The notes under the pieces are model-generated. The model ran no database searches. It was not told the origin of the DNA and saw only the letters and a program-made list of their open reading frames with translations. A program made the translations under genes and the position numbers. Positions 1 to 7,811 of a DNA stretch of 33,143 nucleotides are shown here, piece by piece. The stretch lies in assembly GCA_016212165.1 (NCBI GenBank), contig JACRGY010000124.1, positions 1 through 33,143 on the forward strand. Direction: 5' to 3'. The DNA comes from Nitrospirota bacterium. GTDB taxonomy: Bacteria > Nitrospirota > Thermodesulfovibrionia > Thermodesulfovibrionales > UBA1546. Numbering within the stretch: the first letter of the stretch is position 1; every line of letters begins with the position of its first letter.

Positions 1-614
1 ATGTGCTTTAAATGCCATAAAGATGTAAGGGCAGAGTTCTCTCTTCCAAGCAGGCATCCCCTGCTTGAAAAAAAACGATGGGTAGAGTCCTTAATAAGTT
101 CAGGATAACGCTTAAAGTAGATATCCCGGTCTTCGATTATTGCATCTGAAAACGGAACCAGTTCCGCCCGCTCGTTTATGCAGATATTCCCGGCATCATC
201 ACGATATGCCAATCCGGGGATATTTTCCCATCGGGGAATATCCTTATTGAACTCTTCGATGACCTGCACTAATACATTCTCTCCCTCGCTATGGCAGACC
301 ATATCGGCACAAGTGTCTTTTAATATTTCCTGATAATAAAGAATCGAATGAATTCCTCCTACTATAATCCTGGTTTCAGGCAGCGCCTTACGGATGGCTG
401 CAGTAGTCTGAATAAGCCAGTTATGTTCCGGAGACATTAAACTGATGCCCACCAGTGCGGGCTTAATTTTTTTCAGGGCCTCAATTGGATCTTTTTCAAG
501 GGTATGGATCAAGACATCTGCATGCAGCCCGTGTCGTTTCAAATGGGAATCAAGAGAAAGAATTCCGAAGTATGGAACAGCGTATTGCTGATAAAAAATA
601 ATATCAGGCTTCAT
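1..614 (-). CDS. B12-binding-domain radical SAM-like protein, N-terminal part (cut by window edge)
   Basis: The reading frame opens with ATG at 614, has an in-frame TAA six bases upstream, and runs off the window after about 204 codons. It begins MKPDIIFYQQYAVPYFGILSL and has a Rossmann-like cobalamin-binding fold pattern: GISLMSPEHNW around residues 57-67, VGGIHSILYY around 86-95, and a CHSEGENVL segment typical of these proteins just before the linker. It then reaches RFFSSRGC (Cys near residue 187), which in this family immediately introduces the CxxxCxxC iron-sulfur motif. Here the next residues (LLGRENSALTSLW) contain no cysteine, so the cluster motif is not visible. The gene may be a degenerate or frameshifted radical SAM protein, or a variant of it. 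It is the last minus-strand gene of the locus and lies 97 bases beyond an SDR gene. Family assignment is good. Catalytic activity is doubtful. Confidence 0.7.
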   Translation of the reverse strand, partial: MKPDIIFYQQYAVPYFGILSLDSHLKRHGLHADVLIHTLEKDPIEALKKIKPALVGISLMSPEHNWLIQTTAAIRKALPETRIIVGGIHSILYYQEILKDTCADMVCHSEGENVLVQVIEEFNKDIPRWENIPGLAYRDDAGNICINERAELVPFSDAIIEDRDIYFKRYPELIKDSTHRFFSSRGCLLGRENSALTSLWHLKH

Positions 615-711
615 AACTTAAGTCCGTTATCTGTTTTCCGCATAATCCCTGTCATGGTTTTTTCATTGGAAGAGCGTATGGGCAACTTATATTATATTTA
701 AATAACAAAAA

Positions 712-1488
712 TTATTTTTTTTGTTCGGGTATGATTTTTGTCAATAAACTAATTGCCCAGTAATAAACCCGGTCCGGCACAAAAACAAAGAAACGCCTGT
801 AAAGCAAATTGTACAAAAACGGATAATTAATTTCATTCGGGATATTTACGCGCCCGAGGGCCTGTGTAATTTTACGGGCAGTCTGCGCATAATTCGGTAC
901 AAACCAATACCTCTTGCCATCTCCCAGAGAATCAAGGTGCCCTAAATGGACTGTTACAACCTTAACTTTAGCTTTCCACGCAAACCTTAGACAACGCAGC
1001 GCCATATCCAGATAGGCCTTTGTGGCAGGATATGCCAGGCGGAGTTCCTGAACAGGCGGAGCTATGGCGCTGAAAGCTGAGACACCTACAAAAACTCCCC
1101 CGAAATTCAACAGATGGTCTTCGACTCCCTCTAATACTCGCCTGAGTCCCCCTATTGCAATGCGGTTAATCTCGTCAAAGATAGGATAAATTATCCGCTT
1201 ATTTTCCGAAGAATCGCTTTTTACAAGGGCGGCATTAAAGATAATCATAAGAGGCTTTCCTGATAACTCAGAACAGATAGCCTTCAATTTTTCTGTGCAT
1301 TCTGACTGGGTTATATCCGTTTTAATATGCCGGTACCGTTTTGTAGCAAGCCATTGCCCAGAATTTTTAATATCCTTTATGTCCGACCGCGCAAACCCGA
1401 TAATAAACATATCCTCTCTTTTAAGAAATTCTTCTACCATAGCAGCGCCCAATCCTCTTGATGAGCCCATAATTAAACAATATGTCAT
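712..1488 (-). CDS. Short-chain dehydrogenase/reductase (SDR)
   Basis: This 258-aa protein is a classical-type SDR. The nucleotide-binding glycine motif is GSSRGLG at residues 8-14, the NAA structural motif is at 85-87, a catalytic-type serine lies around 137-140 (GVSAFS), and the YxxxK pair is Y153/K157 (YPATK). The C-terminus (around residues 225-255) is aromatic and hydrophobic, with PDRVYYWAISLL, and could attach to the membrane or form a dimer interface. Its start overlaps the stop of the next SDR by four bases (ATGA), which indicates translational coupling. It probably oxidises or reduces a keto group of a sugar or lipid-linked intermediate. The substrate cannot be read from the sequence. 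Identity as an SDR is firm. Confidence 0.85.
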   Translation of the reverse strand: MTYCLIMGSSRGLGAAMVEEFLKREDMFIIGFARSDIKDIKNSGQWLATKRYRHIKTDITQSECTEKLKAICSELSGKPLMIIFNAALVKSDSSENKRIIYPIFDEINRIAIGGLRRVLEGVEDHLLNFGGVFVGVSAFSAIAPPVQELRLAYPATKAYLDMALRCLRFAWKAKVKVVTVHLGHLDSLGDGKRYWFVPNYAQTARKITQALGRVNIPNEINYPFLYNLLYRRFFVFVPDRVYYWAISLLTKIIPEQKK

Positions 1489-2243
1489 TTCTGCTTTTCC
1501 TTGTGTTTACGCCTTGGCTGGATAATATATCTTGCAATAAAACGGTCTGGAATCAGCTGAAATACCTTATAAATAATTGAACTCATCAGGGGATATGTGT
1601 ATATATCCTTATATTTATTATTTTCAATTATTGAAATTATTTTCCTGCCGATATGTGAATATGAACTGCTGAATATCTGGTCCCTTTGCTCAAGAGGACC
1701 TGGATTAAATGTAATAAATCGTATTCCCGGATAAGAATACCCCAACTGCAGCCTCAAAGACTCGAACATCATATTTAACGCAGATTTACTTGGGGCATAG
1801 GCTATCTTATCCATTAAAAGAGCCCTTATGGATGAGATAGAAGAAATTCCCAAAATAATCCCCTTTTCCCGCTGCTGGAATGAAGGAAGCAATTTCGCAG
1901 TTAAATTGGCAGCTCCCATAAAATTAACTTCCATAATCTCCCTGAATTTTTCAAAATCCCACACGCCATTGACATAATCATTTCCCATCAGAGCGGCATT
2001 TAGAACCAATACGTCAACCGGAAAATTACGCCCCGCAATCTCCTCTGCAAACCGGCTGATATGGCTTTCACTGGTCAGGTCACATGCACTGTAAATAAAA
2101 TTTGGATATTGAAATAGATTTTTTATTTCAGAATGTTCCCGCTCTTTACGTGAAATTCCCCATACGTCATGGCCCAGCCTTAACAGTTCTATTGCCAGAT
2201 ATCGCCCCAGTCCTTTAGAGACCCCTGTGATCACAATCTTCAT
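1485..2243 (-). CDS. Short-chain dehydrogenase/reductase (SDR)
   Basis: This is a 252-aa classical SDR with TGVSKGLG at residues 6-13, a CDLT motif near 53-56, NAA at 82-84, catalytic serine in ISSISS (133-138), and Y149/K153 in YAPSK. It is related to the following SDR, and both end in an aromatic PDR-containing tail (LIPDRFIARYIIQP here). The two probably arose by duplication and may act as a pair. ATG at 2243 follows an AAGGG-type ribosome binding site. The gene sits between a radical SAM gene and the second SDR, so it may act on the product of the radical SAM step. That is inference from position. NAD(P)-dependent oxidoreductase activity is supported by all active-site residues being present. 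Confidence 0.87.
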   Translation of the reverse strand: MKIVITGVSKGLGRYLAIELLRLGHDVWGISRKEREHSEIKNLFQYPNFIYSACDLTSESHISRFAEEIAGRNFPVDVLVLNAALMGNDYVNGVWDFEKFREIMEVNFMGAANLTAKLLPSFQQREKGIILGISSISSIRALLMDKIAYAPSKSALNMMFESLRLQLGYSYPGIRFITFNPGPLEQRDQIFSSSYSHIGRKIISIIENNKYKDIYTYPLMSSIIYKVFQLIPDRFIARYIIQPRRKHKEKQK

Positions 2244-2277
2244 AACTACCCTTCCAGTCTATTGAACTGCCGGCAAG

Positions 2278-3468
2278 TCACTGGTTCGATTTTACCTTTT
2301 TCCTGCGAATTTCTAATGCATCCGCAAATTGAATAGCAGCTATGTCCCAGATATTTTTTAGCCCGAGATTTAATACGGCATTATGTTCATTGTTGGCCAA
2401 AAACACGCAATATTCACATTTCTTGTTATCATGGCATGCCTTGATAGCCTTTGCCACGCCAACTTTTTTTACATTAGGAGCATCTGCATCATTTTGCGCC
2501 CAGCATAAAACCACTCTGCCGTCAGCATCTATCTGATACTTGAGCCTGCCATGATAGCAGGGGACCAATCTCATTTTCTTTTGCTGCAACCCTGCCTGCA
2601 CATCAGCTCTCGTAATTACCCGTTTTTCATCAAATGAAAAGGGCCAGTAGATAGCGGTCTCTAAGATATCGCCTGAATAATATACAGGATAGCCTTTTTT
2701 CTTCAGAGCCAGAATTTTTTTAGCAACCGACCGGTTTTCCTCGTCAGTCATAACTCCGCTATATTCCTGGGTTTTCAGCTTATCGCCATTATATAAAATA
2801 CTGTATTGAATTCTAAATTTCTTTTCTACTGCCAATTCTGCAAGATACTCCATATCATTCAGAGTATGCTTATTGATAGTAGCGCTAACCACAACAGGAA
2901 GGTTATGCTGATGTAAAATGTCGATAGCATTCATCACTTTTTGATAACATCCCTTGCCGCGATTTTTATCGTTATTTTCTTCTCTGCCGTCGAGGCTCAG
3001 GACTACAGTATCAACTCCCAATAAATCGTTAATTTTATGCGGCACAAAATAACCATTTGTATTAAAACTTACGTAAAAGCCTTTTAACTTGGCATAATTC
3101 AATATCTCGCCTATATCTTTTCTTAAGAGAGATTCCCCGCCGTGAACGGTTAATAACGTAGTCCCCAATTCTTTTAATTCGTCAATTATCTCCAGCAAAA
3201 CCCTGGTAGAGTAATCTTCTTTTTTGCTGCGCTTGCCATATTCGCCGTAACAATAGATGCAGCTTAGATTACATGTGTTATTTGTCACCAGCACTACAAA
3301 TAACGGTTTATCAATGCCAAATAATCTGCAATATAAAACACTCAGGAAAAACCTCAGCCGGCTTAGAATCGATTTTACGGGGGTATTACAATAGCGCGGC
3401 AATTTAGAGAGATATGACACAATCTCTTCATCGCTTTTGAAATTCTTCCAGTCTACTTTACCTATCAT
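2278..3468 (-). CDS. Radical SAM protein with C-terminal cysteine-rich (SPASM/twitch-like) domain
   Basis: I choose the ATG at 3468 because a strong AAAGGA ribosome binding site sits just upstream; the frame is open further, to 3519. The 396-aa product carries the radical SAM motif CNLSCIYC at about residues 66-73, followed by VHGGESLL, the SAM-binding GGE segment. It continues through a TIM-barrel-type core with FNTNGYF and VVLSLDG. The C-terminal part has further cysteines in VPCYHG, VVLCWAQ and KCEYCVF, which suggests an auxiliary cluster. It belongs with radical SAM enzymes that modify peptides or small molecules, several of which occur in polysaccharide loci. The substrate is unknown. 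It precedes the SDR pair, and the spacing of 34 bases fits one operon. Confidence 0.85.
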   Translation of the reverse strand: MIGKVDWKNFKSDEEIVSYLSKLPRYCNTPVKSILSRLRFFLSVLYCRLFGIDKPLFVVLVTNNTCNLSCIYCYGEYGKRSKKEDYSTRVLLEIIDELKELGTTLLTVHGGESLLRKDIGEILNYAKLKGFYVSFNTNGYFVPHKINDLLGVDTVVLSLDGREENNDKNRGKGCYQKVMNAIDILHQHNLPVVVSATINKHTLNDMEYLAELAVEKKFRIQYSILYNGDKLKTQEYSGVMTDEENRSVAKKILALKKKGYPVYYSGDILETAIYWPFSFDEKRVITRADVQAGLQQKKMRLVPCYHGRLKYQIDADGRVVLCWAQNDADAPNVKKVGVAKAIKACHDNKKCEYCVFLANNEHNAVLNLGLKNIWDIAAIQFADALEIRRKKVKSNQ

Positions 3469-3588
3469 AATTTCCTTTGTTCTCCTCTGGTAAAAAGCAA
3501 ATAAAATCCCACTTATCAAAAATGTTACTACATGTTTGCTTCAAAATCAATAATTGGCATGGTAAAAATGCTGCGCTACGGTGAATAT

Positions 3589-4692
3589 TCAGATAAAGTT
3601 GATATGCATGGGAGGCTTGCCTTCGCCTTTTTTAAAGGCAGCCTTTTTTGTTTTTAAATCCCATAAAAATTCATTAACTTTATGCTGCAAACACAAAGAA
3701 CCGCACATGGTCCTTGCATCAAATTTTTCTGAACTTATCAGCCTGATAACCTCCCAATAGCGCTCGCTCTGCCATATCTCTTTAAACGATTTATCTGCAA
3801 TATTGCCGATATGATATTTTTTGTACTTGGAATTAAAAAGCATCCCGCAGGGAGCCACAAGCCCGGAGCCTGAAAACTGCATAATAAAAGGAGGCCCGTA
3901 ACACTGGCTGTAGACACGTTTTCCCCCGCTCAAAATCTTGGACCACTTGGCCCTGACCAGATAAGTGTCATCAGAATACGCCTCAGCCTTCTTTAAAATT
4001 TCAACCATATCATGATATTTTGAATAATCAACGCCAAGGCTTCCTTTTTCATCATCGCTGCAATGCTTTATGACAAGATAGTCTACTCCAAGCTCTTTCC
4101 CTAGTTTTGTCAATGGGATAATCTGGTCCGCAAATTCCGGCAAAAGCACCATCTGAAGGCCAAGGGTTACAGCAAGTTTATTTTTCTTTTTAATCCTTAC
4201 TGCTTCCTTAATCGTATTTATAACCTTGAGAAAATGCTCTGTTTTACAGCCATGTATCGAGGCATACCTGTCAGCATCCCCTGCAGATATATTAAACCTC
4301 AAATACGTAAGTGCAGGCAGTATTTCCTCCAGCCTGTCGTCCTTCAGTAAATAACCGTTAGTGCCCAATGCCATATCCAGGCCGTTTTGCCTGCCCCTCA
4401 AAATGGCATCGTAAAGATGCGGAGAGCACGTGCTTTCCCCGTCGCTTACAAAACTGACAGCCTTCACGCCTATCTCGGCTGCATCATCGAGAAATCTGAA
4501 GATAACATCCCTGGTCATCTTCTTTTCATCATTTGACTGGAGCATGCCGTAACAATAAACACACCTGTATGAGCACCGTCTTGTCAAAGCGCAGTCAATG
4601 GTTATCGGCGCTATGCGCTCGCCCCTCAGCCAGGCATCTACCCTTTCTTTGTGCCATGCCAGCTTATGGCCGTCAAGTATTAACTTTTCCAT
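3589..4692 (-). CDS. Radical SAM protein with SPASM-like C-terminus
   Basis: This 367-aa protein has CSYRCVYC at residues 40-47 as its SAM-cluster motif. A SAM-binding segment follows in which the usual GGE is replaced by SDGEST (around 83-88), and then GTNGYLL. The C-terminal third contains YSQCYGPP, APCGMLF and a TMCGSLCLQHK cluster, a pattern typical of SPASM domains. A segment YHIGNIADKSFKEIWQS matches the common SPASM lead-in (GNI...L.EIW). It differs clearly from the neighbouring radical SAM gene, so this is not a recent duplicate. It lies between a GT2 glycosyltransferase and the second radical SAM gene and probably modifies a sugar or a lipid-linked intermediate. The substrate is not predictable. 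Confidence 0.86.
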   Translation of the reverse strand: MEKLILDGHKLAWHKERVDAWLRGERIAPITIDCALTRRCSYRCVYCYGMLQSNDEKKMTRDVIFRFLDDAAEIGVKAVSFVSDGESTCSPHLYDAILRGRQNGLDMALGTNGYLLKDDRLEEILPALTYLRFNISAGDADRYASIHGCKTEHFLKVINTIKEAVRIKKKNKLAVTLGLQMVLLPEFADQIIPLTKLGKELGVDYLVIKHCSDDEKGSLGVDYSKYHDMVEILKKAEAYSDDTYLVRAKWSKILSGGKRVYSQCYGPPFIMQFSGSGLVAPCGMLFNSKYKKYHIGNIADKSFKEIWQSERYWEVIRLISSEKFDARTMCGSLCLQHKVNEFLWDLKTKKAAFKKGEGKPPMHINFI

Positions 4693-4744
4693 CGTCTGAT
4701 ATTAAGCTCCTTTTATTCTATGTTCAGGGGATACCTGCGTTGGC

Positions 4745-5512
4745 CTACTCAATTTCATTATGCCGTCTTGCTGTGAGGGAATCCTTAACAAAATCCTTCT
4801 TGATATTTATGCCCTTGCTGAAATAAATGTCTTTTACCAGCCGAAGATAGCCCCTTACGACCTTCATAAGCGAGGGGAATGATACAGCCTTTGAAATCCC
4901 GGAATTCCTCAATGCAAGCCTGTAAGGGACTTCTGCAAAAAGATATCCCCTTTTTACTGTCCTTATAAGGATATCTGTCTGGAAGAAAAACCCCATGCTG
5001 CGGTAATTAAGTTCCTTTAAAATTGACTTCCGGTAAAGGACTGTACCGTTTGTATAATTGAAATTGACCATAAAAGTTGTATTAATAATAAACCTGTAAA
5101 CAAATGAAAGCGCATTCCTGAATAAGGAACGCACCCTTTTATTAAAAACAAACGGGATAATCATGTCTACCTGCTCAAGCAGTTTGATATACCTTAAGAT
5201 TTCCCATGGGTCATTTTCATTGTCTCCGGGAAGCATTGTTACCATATCTCCGCCTGCATTATCAACTCCGTCCCAGAATGAAGCGCCGATACCCTGAGGA
5301 GTATTGTGATTTATCAGCCTCACGCGGCTGTCTTTCTTCATAACTTCATCTACCAGGGCTTTTGTTTTATCCCTGCTGCCGTCGTTTATAACTATGATTT
5401 CTCCGTTAATCCCGAAATCATCGAATGATTTTAATGTATTATTAACGGCAGCAAGAATATTTTTCTCCTCGTTAAGGGCCGGCATTATAATAGATACAAA
5501 TACTTTCTCCGT
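4745..5512 (-). CDS. Family 2 glycosyltransferase (DPM1-like)
   Basis: The GT-A fold is recognised by MPALNEEKNI near the N-terminus, IIVINDGSRDKT (nucleotide-binding NDG) and PGDNEND (DxD-like), with TNGTVLYRK further on. No membrane segment is obvious. The first ATG in the frame (5485) would remove the first beta strand. The frame extends upstream as EKVFVSII, which completes the family N-terminus, with no ATG, GTG or TTG before the in-frame TAG. An ACG at 5512, preceded by AGGGGG six bases away and one base after the stop of the E1 beta gene, would give (M)EKVFVSIIMP. I place the start there tentatively; the alternative is 5485. Related enzymes use polyprenyl-phosphate or glycan acceptors with NDP-sugar donors. 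Confidence 0.82.
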   Translation of the reverse strand, partial: TEKVFVSIIMPALNEEKNILAAVNNTLKSFDDFGINGEIIVINDGSRDKTKALVDEVMKKDSRVRLINHNTPQGIGASFWDGVDNAGGDMVTMLPGDNENDPWEILRYIKLLEQVDMIIPFVFNKRVRSLFRNALSFVYRFIINTTFMVNFNYTNGTVLYRKSILKELNYRSMGFFFQTDILIRTVKRGYLFAEVPYRLALRNSGISKAVSFPSLMKVVRGYLRLVKDIYFSKGINIKKDFVKDSLTARRHNEIE

Positions 5513-5513
5513 A

Positions 5514-6563
5514 TCACACCCCCTTAACCATATCTATAACACAATTTACTATTCTTTTATAGTCAAAATAATATGCATCTTCAAGAACCGGGCTGTTAGG
5601 GGTCGGGACATCAGGAAGAGCAACCCTTTTCACAGGTGCCTTGAGGTAGTTAAATGCCTTTTCTGCAACTACCGCAGCTATCTCTGCTGACACTCCGCAC
5701 GTCTTCCAGCCTATATCCACTATCACAAGCCTTCCTGTCTTTTTGACTGATTCTATAATTATCTCTTCATCGAGTGGTTTTATTGTCCTCGGGTCTATCA
5801 CCTCAATGGCGATTCCTTCTGCCTCAAGAGGCTGAACTGCCTTCATTGCCTCATAAACCATATTGGAAACAGCCACAACAGTTACATCCTTTCCCTGCTT
5901 CCTCACAATGCCCTTGCCTATCGGCACTGTATATATTTCCTCAGGCACATGCCCTATCTGCTCATAAAGCCATCTGTGCTCTATAAACATTACAGGGTTC
6001 CCATCCTGTATGCTTGATACCATTAACCCTTTAACATCATAAGGTGTGCTCGGCATTACAACCTTAAGCCCGGGAATATGCATGAAGAGCGCCTGAAGCG
6101 CCTGTGAATGCTGCGCTGCTGAACCCCATCCTTTGCCGATGATGCTCCTTATTACCAAAGGCACATTCGTCCTGCCACCTGTCATGTAACACCATTTGGC
6201 AGCATGGTTTACTATCTGGTCCATACACATAGGCAGGAAATCCATTCTCATATGCACAAATATCGGCCTCATCCCTGCCATGGCCGCGCCTATCGCAACG
6301 CCTGTCATTCCATTTTCCGCGATAGGGAGGTCCATTACCCTCTCTTTTCCGAATTTCTTATGAAGTCCCTGCGTGCTCCCGAATATCCCTCCGGGGTCAT
6401 CAACGCCCTCACCCATTATAAAAACCCTGTCGTCCTTTTCCATCATCTGAGCCGTCGCCTCTTTTAATGCCTCTCTGAATGTAAGGCCGCGGAGGCCTTC
6501 CTTTTGAAGCTGGGCTGCTTTTTCAAACTCTGATTTATCTACATATACCTTAGTCCACGGCAT
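5514..6563 (-). CDS. TPP-dependent dehydrogenase/transketolase-like E1 beta subunit
   Basis: The protein is homologous to E1 beta of 2-oxoacid dehydrogenases. Visible segments are LTFREALKEA, MGEGVDDPGG, DLPIAENGMTGVAIGAA and HSQALQALFMHIPGLKVVMPSTPYD, followed by a C-terminal transketolase domain (VVAVSNMVYEAM, IEVIDPRTIKPLD). I prefer the ATG at 6563 (MPWTKVYV, 349 aa), preceded by AAGGGAAA, over the one at 6584. Its partner E1 alpha lies upstream and is separated from it by a structured repeat. No E2 lipoyl acyltransferase or E3 is in the window. The pair therefore probably performs a free TPP-dependent decarboxylation or two-carbon transfer in sugar modification rather than acting in central metabolism. 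That functional statement is inference. Confidence 0.85.
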   Translation of the reverse strand: MPWTKVYVDKSEFEKAAQLQKEGLRGLTFREALKEATAQMMEKDDRVFIMGEGVDDPGGIFGSTQGLHKKFGKERVMDLPIAENGMTGVAIGAAMAGMRPIFVHMRMDFLPMCMDQIVNHAAKWCYMTGGRTNVPLVIRSIIGKGWGSAAQHSQALQALFMHIPGLKVVMPSTPYDVKGLMVSSIQDGNPVMFIEHRWLYEQIGHVPEEIYTVPIGKGIVRKQGKDVTVVAVSNMVYEAMKAVQPLEAEGIAIEVIDPRTIKPLDEEIIIESVKKTGRLVIVDIGWKTCGVSAEIAAVVAEKAFNYLKAPVKRVALPDVPTPNSPVLEDAYYFDYKRIVNCVIDMVKGV

Positions 6564-6600
6564 AGCTATTTCCCTTCCATACAAAATTTAAAGTTAGAAC

Positions 6601-6722
6601 AGGCAGGATATAGTATTTGAGCGGTTTTTTTTGCCGATATTCAGACAGCATAAAATACGAATAAACAAGAGGCAAAAACCTCGTAGCGCAGCGAGAATGA
6701 GCGAGAATATTATATCCTGTCT
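6601..6722 (+). repeat. Structured intergenic repeat, copy 1
   Basis: Copy 1 of a three-copy element, given on the strand that folds best. The left arm 6601-6617 (AGGCAGGATATAGTATT) pairs with the right arm 6706-6722 over 17 positions with two G-T pairs and no mismatch. The interior begins TGAGCGGTTTTTTTTGCC and later has GGCAAAAACCTCG, a short hairpin (here GCGCAGC between CTC and GAG), and then AATGAGCGAG. The other copies are at 26809-26942 and 28475-28604 in the same orientation. It sits between the E1 alpha and E1 beta genes, 12 bases past the E1 alpha stop. It is not a CRISPR array and encodes no protein that I can see. Confidence 0.85.
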
Positions 6723-6734
6723 TTATTTTCATGC

Positions 6735-7811
6735 TCATCCTTTATAGTAAACATCCTCAAACAGCTCGCTTGCGTCAGGGAAAGGGCTGCTCCTGCCAAA
6801 CTCCACTGCCTCATCCATTTCTTTATTTATCTTATCCAAAAGCTTCTTCATCTCTTTTTCACTCATAATCTTATTTTCAAGAAGCAGTTTTCTTGTCCTC
6901 TCTACAGGGCATTTCTTCAGCCATATTTCATGCTCATCCCTTGGCCTGCATCCCTTTTCAACATCACAGTCAGGCCCCACATGCCCCTTCCACCTGTATG
7001 TCCTGCATTCTACCAGGGATGGGCCTCCGCCTGCCCGTGCCCTGTCAACAGCCTCTTTTGCCGCCTCATAGACTGCGACCACATCATTTCCGTCCACCTG
7101 CACTCCCGGCATTCCATAGCCCGCTGCCCTCATAGCAATATTGTCGTGAGGCTGTCTTGCAGACTGAGGCGAGTTAGTTGCATAAAAATTATTCTCACAT
7201 AAAAAAATAATAGGCAGTTTTTTAAGGGAGGCAAAATTCATGCTCTCATGAAATGTGCCTTCATCCATGGCGCCGTCGCCAAAAAACGCTACAGACACAA
7301 TATCCGTACCCTTCATGAAAGAAGCAAGCGCAGCGCCTACGGCAATAGGTATTCCGCCTCCGACAATGGCAGTTGACCCCAAAATGCCGTTTTCAGGGTC
7401 GCACAGATGCATGGAGCCGCCCTTGCCTTTAGAGCATCCTGTTTTTCTTCCGTAGAATTCAGCCATCATCCGTTTCATGTCACTGCCCTTAGCTATGCTG
7501 TGACCGTGACTCCTGTGGGTTGAAAATATGTAGTCATCTTTTCTGAGGTGTATGCAGACTCCGGCTGCAATGGCCTCCTCTCCTATGCAGAGATGTACAG
7601 GAGTCTTCATGTCCTGTGCAGGATAAACCTCGATAATCTTCTCTTCAAATCTGCGGATTCTGAGTATGGTCTCATAAAGTTCTTTCAATGTTTTTGCAGG
7701 GATACTGTTTATCCCCTTCTTGGTTGCTCTCCTCGGCGAGTCCGCCTGGGTGCGGACAAGTCGTACCGATTTTTTTACAGCAGTTTTTATAAGCTTCTTA
7801 TTTTTTACCAT
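6735..7811 (-). CDS. TPP-dependent dehydrogenase E1 alpha subunit
   Basis: This is a homologue of pyruvate/acetoin dehydrogenase E1 alpha. The thiamine-diphosphate motif starts with GDGAMDEG (GDG at about residues 178-180) and ends with ENN (207-208). The conserved STHRSHGHSIAKG loop lies around 97-109 and GKGGSMH around 130. The start at 7811 (MVKNKK, 358 aa) has AAGGA six bases upstream and gives a 14-base overlap with the preceding aminotransferase; the frame is open to 7838. The first 40 residues form a lysine/arginine-rich extension that is unusual for the family. The gene is paired with the E1 beta gene downstream, and no E2 or E3 is present. Its substrate is probably a 2-oxoacid donor used for sugar decoration, by inference from the cluster. 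Confidence 0.86.
   Translation of the reverse strand: MVKNKKLIKTAVKKSVRLVRTQADSPRRATKKGINSIPAKTLKELYETILRIRRFEEKIIEVYPAQDMKTPVHLCIGEEAIAAGVCIHLRKDDYIFSTHRSHGHSIAKGSDMKRMMAEFYGRKTGCSKGKGGSMHLCDPENGILGSTAIVGGGIPIAVGAALASFMKGTDIVSVAFFGDGAMDEGTFHESMNFASLKKLPIIFLCENNFYATNSPQSARQPHDNIAMRAAGYGMPGVQVDGNDVVAVYEAAKEAVDRARAGGGPSLVECRTYRWKGHVGPDCDVEKGCRPRDEHEIWLKKCPVERTRKLLLENKIMSEKEMKKLLDKINKEMDEAVEFGRSSPFPDASELFEDVYYKG

Noticed and set aside
48-68. Fold-back chimera at the left edge suggested by an 8-bp inverted repeat
   Set aside because: The sequence on the far side of the hairpin does not continue as the reverse complement, so only the 8 bases match.
504-701. Short plus-strand frame near the left end
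   Set aside because: It overlaps the start of the partial B12-binding protein, has no ribosome binding site and no recognisable sequence.
6601-6722. Repeat copies as part of a CRISPR array
   Set aside because: The copies are kilobases apart, over 120 bases long, and have no regularly spaced short repeats or cas genes.
6550-6738. Short minus-strand frame across repeat copy 1
   Set aside because: It is composed of the repeat itself and resembles nothing; the other copies do not keep this frame.
5514-7811. A housekeeping pyruvate dehydrogenase complex
   Set aside because: No E2 or E3 is present, and the pair is embedded among sugar-nucleotide genes with overlaps.
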